Assembly (NCBI GenBank): GCA_947303905.1
Contig: CAMYZR010000019.1
Span: 1 to 11,330, forward strand
Direction: 5' to 3'
From: an uncultured Atopobiaceae bacterium
Lineage (GTDB): Bacteria; Actinomycetota; Coriobacteriia; Coriobacteriales; Atopobiaceae
DNA: 11,330 nt
Position numbers and translations under genes: made by a program. Below, in pieces: positions 1 to 5,679 of the stretch. The number at the start of each line of letters is the position of its first letter. The first letter of the stretch is position 1. The notes beneath the pieces were generated by a model. It ran no database searches and was not told the DNA's origin. It saw only the letters and a program-made list of their open reading frames with translations.

Positions 1-688
1 GGGCGTTGCCGCCGGTGGTGGTTTCGGGATTGCCGAACATGACGCCGATCTTCTCGCGCAGCTGGTTGATGAAGATGCATGTGGTCTTGGACTTGGAGAG
101 CGAGCCAGCAAGCTTTCGCAGCGCCTGGCTCATCAGGCGTGCCTGCAGGCCTACGCTGGAGTCGCCGATCTCTCCCTCGATCTCGGCTCGGGGCACGAGC
201 GCGGCGACGGAGTCGATGACGACGACATCGATGGCGCCGGAACGAACGAGCATGTCGCAGATCTCCAGTGCCTGCTCTCCCGTGTCCGGCTGGGAGATGA
301 GCACTTCGTCGATGTCGACGCCAATGCGTGCGGCATAACCCGGGTCGAGTGCGTGCTCGGCGTCGATGAATGCGACGACACCGCCCATCGCCTGCGCCTC
401 GGCAAGGATCTCAAGCGACAGCGTGGTCTTTCCCGAGGACTCGGGACCGTAGATCTCGATGATGCGTCCACGGGGGACGCCACCGATACCGAGGGCTGCG
501 TCGAGGGCGATCGAGCCGGTAGGGATTGCCTCGATCTCAAGCTCAGGACCAGAGTCGCCAAAGCGCATGATCGACCCGTTGCCGAACTTCTTGAGAATCT
601 CCTTGGTGGTGGACTCCAGGACCTTGTCCCGCTCCTCACCATACGTCTTAGCGTGAACCTCGCGCGAGACGTTCTTGCTCCTAGCCAT
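1..688 (-). CDS. recA: Recombinase RecA (5' part, cut by window edge)
   Basis: The product is the ATP-dependent strand-exchange protein that coats single-stranded DNA, drives homologous recombination and triggers LexA self-cleavage in the SOS response. The visible 229 residues read MARSKNVSREVH... and show the Walker A motif GPESSGKTT at 81-89, the catalytic glutamate in AEHALDP (E111), Walker B VVVID at 155-159, and loop L2 starting NQLREKIG at about 208 and continuing to the TTTGG near 223-227. All are RecA signatures. The C-terminal third lies outside the window. The ATG at 686-688 is preceded by GGGGG with a 4-nt gap, and by a promoter with a LexA box. Compared with E. coli RecA, Walker A sits about 15 residues later, so the N terminus is slightly longer. 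It lies 207 bp after cinA, as in many Gram-positive genomes, and is transcribed on its own or in addition to read-through. Confidence 0.97.
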   Translation of the reverse strand, partial: MARSKNVSREVHAKTYGEERDKVLESTTKEILKKFGNGSIMRFGDSGPELEIEAIPTGSIALDAALGIGGVPRGRIIEIYGPESSGKTTLSLEILAEAQAMGGVVAFIDAEHALDPGYAARIGVDIDEVLISQPDTGEQALEICDMLVRSGAIDVVVIDSVAALVPRAEIEGEIGDSSVGLQARLMSQALRKLAGSLSKSKTTCIFINQLREKIGVMFGNPETTTGGNA

Positions 689-717
689 GGTACCCCCAGA
701 CGACGTGTTTGACAGAC

Positions 718-746
718 AGCATACAGAACAACCGTTCGAATGTCAA
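718..746 (-). promoter_or_regulatory. recA promoter, sigma-A (housekeeping) type
   Basis: On the minus strand there is a perfect -35 hexamer TTGACA (746-741), a 17-nt spacer, and a -10 hexamer TATGCT (723-718). This predicts a start near 711 and a leader of roughly 22 nt before the recA ATG. The spacing is optimal and the LexA box lies inside the spacer, so bound repressor would block polymerase directly. The motif match is seen in the sequence; activity is inferred. Confidence 0.8.
726..737 (-). promoter_or_regulatory. LexA (SOS/DinR-type) box controlling recA
   Basis: The core GAAC-GGTT-GTTC reads on the minus strand at 737-726, flanked by TTC upstream and TG downstream. It matches the GAAC-N4-GTTC form known for LexA/DinR of Bacillus and actinobacteria, not the CTGT-N8-ACAG form of E. 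coli. It is centred in the -35/-10 spacer of the recA promoter, which supports SOS repression of recA. Its symmetry makes it readable on both strands. Confidence 0.82.
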
Positions 747-832
747 ACGGCATCTCAGACATTAGCGAACGCATGTCGCAGCTAGCTAGCTCGCCGGTAG
801 CCCCATGCTCGCAGCAAGGTCGCAGCCTGATG

Positions 833-866
833 AGCAGCTGGCCTTTTACCAGCGAAAAGCCCTGCT
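833..866 (-). terminator. Imperfect hairpin after cinA (weak terminator candidate)
   Basis: About 30 nt after the cinA stop, the minus-strand transcript can fold with AGCAG pairing CTGCT, GG pairing CC and CTTTT pairing AAAAG around a 7-nt loop, with small bulges of one and two bases on the 3' side. No U-tract follows, so it is not a standard intrinsic terminator. It may weaken read-through from the upstream operon into recA or have no role. The rest of 747-895 shows no gene. Confidence 0.2.
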
Positions 867-895
867 ACCTACCTAGCGCCAACATCGCGATGACG

Positions 896-1411
896 CTAGT
901 TGCCGAGGCTCAGCTTCGCGATACCTTCACGCAGGAGTCCCAGCGCATGCAGAACAGCGGCTCTTCGGACGTCGTCCCTGTCTCCGTCGAACAAGCAACG
1001 CTCCGCATAGCTCCTCTCGCCAGCACAAAGGCCGAACCAGACGGTCCCCACCGGCTTGCCCGGTTCCTCTCCCCCAGGGCCTGCGATGCCCGTTACAGAG
1101 ACTGACACGTCACACCCCAGCACGCTGCGGGCGCCTTCGCACATCTGCAGCGCACAGGGCTCCGACACGGCGCCAAGCGCAGGATCGTCGAGAATGTCTC
1201 TGCTCACACCGAGCACGGACTCCTTGATGGCAATGGCGTAGCTGACCACCGCGCCGCGCATGATCTCGGACGATCCGGGCACGGCCGTGATCGCCCCGCT
1301 CACCAGTCCGCCGGTGCATGACTCGGCGCAGCCGCAGGTCAGATGCGCGGCGCTCGCCTCGCTTACGAGGGCGCGCGCCGCCGCATAAATCTCACTGTCT
1401 GTGACGCCCAT
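896..1411 (-). CDS. cinA: CinA C-terminal domain protein / nicotinamide-nucleotide amidase PncC
   Basis: This 171-residue protein is a standalone CinA C-terminal domain. Members of this family (PncC) deamidate nicotinamide mononucleotide to nicotinate mononucleotide in the cytoplasm, recycling NMN made by NAD-dependent DNA ligase. Visible signatures are AESCTGG at 29-35, whose serine is the proposed catalytic residue, a VSYAIAIK segment near 56-63, GAVSEPCA at 80-87, GIAGPGG at 108-114 and GKPVGTVW at 118-125. The N-terminal MoaB-like half of full-length CinA is absent, which is common. The ATG lies 3 bp after the pgsA stop and its AGGT ribosome site overlaps the end of pgsA, suggesting translational coupling. 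The pgsA-cinA-recA order is widely conserved. The name cinA comes from the competence-inducible pneumococcal gene; a competence role here is not shown. Confidence 0.92.
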   Translation of the reverse strand: MGVTDSEIYAAARALVSEASAAHLTCGCAESCTGGLVSGAITAVPGSSEIMRGAVVSYAIAIKESVLGVSRDILDDPALGAVSEPCALQMCEGARSVLGCDVSVSVTGIAGPGGEEPGKPVGTVWFGLCAGERSYAERCLFDGDRDDVRRAAVLHALGLLREGIAKLSLGN

Positions 1412-1414
1412 TCG

Positions 1415-2017
1415 TTACCTCGTGCCTGAGACGGTGGGCCATGCCTTGACGAGGTAGTCGATGCCGGACCACGCGGTCAGGATGACGGCAGCCACCATGA
1501 GCACGTCGGAGATGGTCATGAGGGTGTTGGCAAACGCACAGGCAGGAAGCGTTATGGCAAACAGGTAGCCACCGATGGAGAGCATCGTGACGGCCGTCTT
1601 CCACTTGCCGAGGTTGCTTGCCGCAACCACCGTGCCCTCGGAGGCGAGCACCATGCGCAGGCCGGAGACCAGAAACTCGCGCGCCAGGATGAGCAGCACG
1701 TACCCACTCGGCACAATGCCGAGCTCAAGCAGGTAGAGCATGGCGCAGGTGACGCAGAGCTTGTCGGCGATGGGGTCAAGGAACTTGCCGAAGTTGGTAA
1801 CCTCGCCGCGGCTGCGCGCAAGGTAGCCGTCGAGCTTGTCGGTGAGCGCGATGGCCGTGTACAGGAAGAACGAGAGCCACGCGACCGCGCTTCCCTGATA
1901 GAGCGCCTCGTCGACACGCGCCGCCTCGGCGATCAGCAGCCAGACCGGCATGAGCACCACGCGAACCAACGTCACGATGTTTGCAGGCGTCCAGATGCTG
2001 CCCGTGTGCTTATTCAT
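1415..2017 (-). CDS. pgsA: CDP-diacylglycerol--glycerol-3-phosphate 3-phosphatidyltransferase
   Basis: PgsA is an integral membrane enzyme that transfers a phosphatidyl group from CDP-diacylglycerol to glycerol 3-phosphate, the committed step to phosphatidylglycerol and cardiolipin. The 200-residue protein carries the full CDP-alcohol phosphotransferase signature: D60-x2-D63-G64-x2-A67-R68-x8-G77-x3-D81-x3-D85, whose aspartates bind metal and the CDP substrate. Several hydrophobic stretches (about 14-30, 44-58, 88-110, 140-180) fit a multi-span membrane protein. The N terminus, with WTPANIVTLVRV at 9-20, is typical of PgsA. The ATG at 2015-2017 is preceded by GGAGGG about 8 nt upstream, within the 12-bp gap after rimO. 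A related enzyme of the family with another acceptor (for example inositol phosphate) cannot be excluded by motif alone, but the context with cinA and recA supports PgsA. Confidence 0.92.
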   Translation of the reverse strand: MNKHTGSIWTPANIVTLVRVVLMPVWLLIAEAARVDEALYQGSAVAWLSFFLYTAIALTDKLDGYLARSRGEVTNFGKFLDPIADKLCVTCAMLYLLELGIVPSGYVLLILAREFLVSGLRMVLASEGTVVAASNLGKWKTAVTMLSIGGYLFAITLPACAFANTLMTISDVLMVAAVILTAWSGIDYLVKAWPTVSGTR

Positions 2018-2029
2018 TCGAAGTCCCTC

Positions 2030-3379
2030 CTAGACCATGACTCCGACAAGCTCGTAACAGAACGAGTCTACAAGGTCGCAGGTGACAATGTCACCGACAG
2101 CGGCCTCCCCTTCGGCGATATGGATGGCGCCATCGCTATCTGGTGCCTGGAACCAGGCATGGCCGATGAACTCCAGGCCATCCTCGCCCTCCTCGATACC
2201 GTCGATGATGACCTTGACGCGCTCGCCCACATGACGGGCCGTCGCAGCGAAGCCTAGGGCCTCGGTCAGGTCGATGAGGCGCTGCGTGCGCTCGAGCTTG
2301 GTGGCCTCGTCCACCTGACCTGGCATCTCTGCAGCCATGGTGCCCTCCTCGGGCGAATAGGCAAAGACCGAGGTGTAGTCAAACTCCTGCTCCGCGATGA
2401 AGTCGACGAGCTCCTCTGCCTCCTCGTCGCTCTCGCCGGGGAATCCTGCCATGCCGGTCGTACGCAGCACCATGCCGGGAATCTCCAGACGGAGACGGTC
2501 GAAGAGAGCGCGCAGCTCGGCGGCGGAACCGCTTCTGTTCATGTCGCGCAAAATGCGCTCGTTGCAGTGCTGAATGGGGATGTCGATGTAGGGAAGCACC
2601 TCGTCGACGTCACGAATCGTGGCGATGAGCTCGTCAGTCATGCCCTCGGGCTGCAGGTACAGCACGCGCACCCAGCCACCATAGGGACGCACGACGGCTG
2701 CGACCTCGCGCAGCAGTGTCGCTAGCGTGTCCTGCGGACCGAGGTCGCAACCCCAGATGCCGGTGTCCTGGCCGATGAGGACGATCTCGCGCACGCCGCC
2801 CTCCATGAGCCCGTGCACCTCGGCAAGAATCTCGCTGGTCGGACGCGAGAAGTATCGGCCACGGATATAGGGGATGGCGCAGAACGTGCAGAACCGGTCG
2901 CATCCGTCGGAGATCTTCACGTAGGCGCTCGTGCCCTCGATGGTCCTCAGCACGCGTCCGTCCCCGAGACTGACAGTCTCGCCCTCAAGGCCGAGCACCT
3001 CGCGCACGACGGACACGATGCCGTCCTCCTCGTCAGCACGCACGAAGGCTGCGACCTCGGGAAGCTCGCCTGCGAGCTCGTCTCCATAGCGCGACGGCAC
3101 GCACCCGCACATGACGATGGGCTTGCTCCGCACGCCGCCAGCCACCTGGTCGGCAAGCTCAAGCGTGCACTCGATGGACTCGGAGGTCGCAGAAGCCAAG
3201 AAGGAGCAGGTATTGATGATGATGACGTCGGCAGCGTCGACCTCGTCGGCCTCGGAGAAACCCTCCTCGAGCAGGAGCGCACGCATCCGGTCCGTATCGA
3301 CCTCGTTCTTGGCGCACCCGAGCGTGACGAACAGGCACGAAGGCCTATCGGTAGTTGACAAACTGGAGCGGCTGTCCAT
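2030..3379 (-). CDS. rimO: Ribosomal protein uS12 methylthiotransferase RimO
   Basis: RimO is a radical-SAM enzyme that adds a methylthio group to a conserved aspartate of ribosomal protein S12. From the chosen start it has 449 residues. The N-terminal UPF0004 domain supplies the auxiliary Fe-S cluster cysteines: C22 in TLGCAKN, C58 in NTCSF and C93 in the CGCVPSRYGDE region. The radical-SAM cluster is C160-x3-C164-x2-C167 in GCDRFCTFC, followed by AIPYIRG. A TRAM domain ends the protein from about 385, and AWFQAPDSDGAIHI fits RimO rather than MiaB, the tRNA-modifying paralogue. I chose the ATG at 3377-3379 because GGGAGG lies 6 nt upstream; an in-frame TTG at 3401-3403 has no good ribosome site. 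The start overlaps the yajQ end by 35 bp, so the two are probably translationally coupled. Confidence 0.93.
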   Translation of the reverse strand: MDSRSSLSTTDRPSCLFVTLGCAKNEVDTDRMRALLLEEGFSEADEVDAADVIIINTCSFLASATSESIECTLELADQVAGGVRSKPIVMCGCVPSRYGDELAGELPEVAAFVRADEEDGIVSVVREVLGLEGETVSLGDGRVLRTIEGTSAYVKISDGCDRFCTFCAIPYIRGRYFSRPTSEILAEVHGLMEGGVREIVLIGQDTGIWGCDLGPQDTLATLLREVAAVVRPYGGWVRVLYLQPEGMTDELIATIRDVDEVLPYIDIPIQHCNERILRDMNRSGSAAELRALFDRLRLEIPGMVLRTTGMAGFPGESDEEAEELVDFIAEQEFDYTSVFAYSPEEGTMAAEMPGQVDEATKLERTQRLIDLTEALGFAATARHVGERVKVIIDGIEEGEDGLEFIGHAWFQAPDSDGAIHIAEGEAAVGDIVTCDLVDSFCYELVGVMV

Positions 3380-3842
3380 AGTCGGCCTCCCTGAGCTTGG
3401 CAATCACCTGCTGGAGCACATCCTTGGACGCCGAGGAGACGCGAAGCTTGTCACCCTCGACGACCGGCTTGCACTTGAGCTTGAGGTCGCGGATGTCCTT
3501 GGCGATGCGCTTGGCGGTGTCCTGGTCGATGCCCTGTACGACATGGCCAACCTGGCGCACGGAGGATCCGGCTGCTGCCTGGGGCTTGTCCCAACGGATG
3601 GCCGCAAGGTCGATCTGGCGGCGAACCAGCTTGGTGCCGAGCACGTCAATCACCTGGCTGGCGACGAACTCCGACGGGGCGGCCACGGTAAAGGTCTGAT
3701 CCTTCTTGGAGAAGCTGATCGTGGCACCAGACTGGCGCAGGTCGTAGCGCTGCGTGAGCTCGCGGCTCGTCTGCTGGAAGGCGTTGTCCACCTCCTGGAT
3801 GTCTACCGTCGAGACAACATCGAAGCTTGACTCCTTGGCCAT
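3345..3842 (-). CDS. yajQ: YajQ family nucleotide-binding protein (UPF0234)
   Basis: The 165-residue protein matches YajQ (UPF0234) over its whole length. It starts MAKESSFDVVSTVDIQEVDNA, has QRYDLRQSG near 31-39, and ends with GDKLRVSSASKDVLQQVI followed by DYGQPLQFVNYR, all typical of the family. YajQ folds as two ferredoxin-like domains. Family members have been reported to bind nucleic acid, and a Xanthomonas member to bind cyclic di-GMP and act with a transcription factor; which applies here is unknown. No signal peptide or membrane segment is seen, so it is cytoplasmic. The ATG at 3840-3842 has GGGGGAG just upstream. It follows the RodZ-like gene after 41 bp with no terminator, and its end overlaps rimO, so it is inside the operon. 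Confidence 0.93.
   Translation of the reverse strand: MAKESSFDVVSTVDIQEVDNAFQQTSRELTQRYDLRQSGATISFSKKDQTFTVAAPSEFVASQVIDVLGTKLVRRQIDLAAIRWDKPQAAAGSSVRQVGHVVQGIDQDTAKRIAKDIRDLKLKCKPVVEGDKLRVSSASKDVLQQVIAKLREADYGQPLQFVNYR
3386..3391 (-). promoter_or_regulatory. rimO ribosome binding site (decides the start)
   Basis: GGGAGG on the minus strand ends 6 nt before the ATG at 3379 and lies inside the yajQ coding region. It favours the ATG over the upstream in-frame TTG at 3403 and places the rimO start within the last codons of yajQ. Confidence 0.75.
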
Positions 3843-3883
3843 AGCTCCCCCTATCCGCGCTCGTTTGGAAAGCGCATCACGAT

Positions 3884-5677
3884 TTAGTACGAGTAGAAGG
3901 TTCCGTTGGCGTCGTAATAGCCATCGGCACCGTAGTAATAGCCATCCTCATCGAGGGTGTAGCCGTCCATGATGACCGTGGACCCGTTGGAGATCTGCTG
4001 CTGGGCGCTCTCCCCCGTCGTCTGCTGCTGCGTACCGTCACCCGTCGTCTGCTGCTGGGCATAGGGGTCGGTCGTCTGCTGGGTCTGATCGCCCGTCGTG
4101 CCATCGGTCGGCTGGCCCGTTGTGGCCTGGCCATCCTGCGTCTGGGTTTGGGTCTGGGTCGGATCCTGGGACTGGGTCTGGTCGCCCTCGGTGGTCGAGG
4201 TGTTGCTGGCGGCATCGCCCTTCTTGGAGACCTGAATGGTGATGGTGCCGATTCCCGAGGCCTTGGACTCGAACTCGAGCTTCTTCCCGTCCTCGGTCAC
4301 TGTGACCGCAGACGTGTCGTTGACGTTGATGGAGATGGACTGGCGAACCGTGTACGTGCGATTCCAGGGACCCGTCACCGTCTCGGCAACGTCGCTGTAG
4401 CCGTCGTACTCGATCTCGAGCCACGTGACCTCGCCGTCTGCCACGTTGACCTCGATGGTCCGCTCCTCCGCCGACGACTCGCTCTCGGCGGCCTTGGCGG
4501 CGGCGGCCTCCTCACGGGCCCGCTTCTCCTCCTCGTCGGTCATATCCGTCTCGGAGGTGGTCTCCTCTTTGGTCTCCTCGGTCGTCTCGTCATCTGCCGT
4601 GGTGACAGACACCGTGCGGCCCGTGCCCGACTGGGCGTTGATGCAGGACCTGACGGAGAGGAACAGCGTGGCCATCAGCACGATGAAGAGTGCGAGCAGG
4701 ATGAGCGCGCCGACACGCGAGCGCTCCTGGAAGAACGAGCCAAACATGCCCACGATTCCACCGTTGTTGGAGTTGTCACGCTCACGCCCGCGCATCTGCG
4801 CACGCGTCTGAGACGAGCTCCTGCGCCTTACGTTGGGACGCTCGGTGCTTGCGATGTTGCGAGAGGACCTGCGACCTGCCATGGAGGAGGCCGACTGGTA
4901 GCTGCTACCGTCATTGTCGAGACGCATGTCGTCGCGATACTGGGACGGCATCACGCGACGCGTGGTCACCTCGTCGCGCGTCGAGTACATGCTGGAGGTC
5001 TGGCGCGAGGGACGTGCCGAACCATATTGGTCACGCGTGCCATAGCCGCCCGAGGTCCCGCTCCACGATGAGGAAGGCCTCTGGCGCTGCGACTGGCCGA
5101 GGGGGCTCAGGGTCGTGGAGACCGGCACGCGTGAGGTGTAGGGCCTGCCCTGAGGGTAGGCCGAGTACGACGAGACGTCGTAGGAGGGCTCGTCGTCGTT
5201 CTCCGACCTGGACGAGTAGCGCGGGCGGGGGCGCGAAGTAGTGGCGAAGTCGCTCATGTCGCCGGCAAAACCGCCGGAGGTGGGCAGGAAGCCATGCGAC
5301 TCCACGTAGGTACGGCCGCTCTGCTGCGAACGGCCGTAGGCGGCAGCCTGCGGCGTCTCGTACAGCGGACCCTCCTCGTTCGAGCGCGTCTGGCGGCTGC
5401 GCCTTCTCGCCTCGTGCGATCCGGCACCCCGCTCGTGCTCGAAGAGGTCCTGAGAGAACTGGTTGACGACCGTCTTGGCGTTGAGGCCAAGGTAACGTGC
5501 GTACGAGGAGAGCATGCCCTGTGCGTAGCCGCTCTTGGGGATGCTGTCGAAGTCACCCTCCTCGAAGGCGATCAGCACCTCCTCCTTGAGCCTCAGCACA
5601 TTCGAGGCCTGCTTGATGGACAGACCTAGCTGTCGGCGCCTGTCCACGAGCATTTCACTAAACAGCGGTCTATCCAT
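3884..5677 (-). CDS. rodZ: RodZ-like helix-turn-helix membrane protein with long linker and Q/T- and DGY-rich tail
   Basis: This 597-residue protein has RodZ architecture. RodZ-type proteins link the MreB cytoskeleton to the cell-wall elongation machinery. Residues 5-80 form a RodZ-type HTH (RRRQLGLSIKQASNVL, then EEGDFDSIPKSGYAQGMLSS and YARYLGLN). Residues about 85-318 are a long R/S/Y-rich, probably disordered cytoplasmic linker. One membrane helix lies at about 321-342, followed by an acidic stretch at 360-405. A DUF4115-like beta domain spans about 405-485 (VTWLEIEYDGYSDVAETV). Then come a Q/T/G/D-rich spacer (about 495-565) and a tail with three DGY repeats ending FYSY. It is about twice the usual length. 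The ATG at 5675-5677 has GGGAGGTG upstream and lies 2 bp after ftsK. The domain assignment is firm; whether it acts with MreB here is inference, as no mreB is in view. A general HTH regulator is the alternative. Confidence 0.82.
   Translation of the reverse strand: MDRPLFSEMLVDRRRQLGLSIKQASNVLRLKEEVLIAFEEGDFDSIPKSGYAQGMLSSYARYLGLNAKTVVNQFSQDLFEHERGAGSHEARRRSRQTRSNEEGPLYETPQAAAYGRSQQSGRTYVESHGFLPTSGGFAGDMSDFATTSRPRPRYSSRSENDDEPSYDVSSYSAYPQGRPYTSRVPVSTTLSPLGQSQRQRPSSSWSGTSGGYGTRDQYGSARPSRQTSSMYSTRDEVTTRRVMPSQYRDDMRLDNDGSSYQSASSMAGRRSSRNIASTERPNVRRRSSSQTRAQMRGRERDNSNNGGIVGMFGSFFQERSRVGALILLALFIVLMATLFLSVRSCINAQSGTGRTVSVTTADDETTEETKEETTSETDMTDEEEKRAREEAAAAKAAESESSAEERTIEVNVADGEVTWLEIEYDGYSDVAETVTGPWNRTYTVRQSISINVNDTSAVTVTEDGKKLEFESKASGIGTITIQVSKKGDAASNTSTTEGDQTQSQDPTQTQTQTQDGQATTGQPTDGTTGDQTQQTTDPYAQQQTTGDGTQQQTTGESAQQQISNGSTVIMDGYTLDEDGYYYGADGYYDANGTFYSY
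3887..3973 (-). repeat. Aromatic DGY repeats at the C terminus of the RodZ-like protein
   Basis: Residues 569-597 contain three DGY(Y) units starting at residues 571, 578 and 585, a 7-residue period, followed by NGTFYSY at the very end. The segment follows the extracytoplasmic beta domain and Q/T-rich spacer, so it should face the cell wall. Spaced aromatic-glycine units recall carbohydrate-binding repeats, but no known family is matched with confidence. Confidence 0.6.
3983..4195 (-). repeat. Q/T-rich low-complexity region in the RodZ-like protein
   Basis: Residues about 495-565 are dominated by Q, T, G and D, with runs such as TQTQTQTQ and repeated QQQTTGDGT / QQQTTGES units. On the plus strand this appears as GTCTGGGT and GTCTGCTGCTG repeats. 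It probably acts as a flexible extracytoplasmic spacer. Such tracts change length easily by replication slippage. Confidence 0.7.
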
Positions 5678-5679
5678 CT

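Noticed and set aside
151..774. Minus-strand open frame of about 207 codons over recA
   Set aside because: It is out of frame with the RecA reading frame, serine/arginine-rich and without motifs. The RecA frame carries all conserved motifs.
3380..3403. Upstream TTG start for rimO adding 8 residues
   Set aside because: It lacks a good ribosome site, whereas the ATG at 3379 has GGGAGG at 6 nt; the extra residues match no RimO feature.
3983..4195. Repeated CTGCTG/GTCTGGGT units as a CRISPR or intergenic repeat array
   Set aside because: The units are short, uneven, lack unique spacers and are in frame inside the RodZ-like gene, encoding Q/T repeats.
4148..5071. Plus-strand open frame of about 307 codons opposite the RodZ-like gene
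   Set aside because: Low-complexity G/L/R/V-rich antisense shadow of the repeat-rich gene, without a recognisable fold or supported start.
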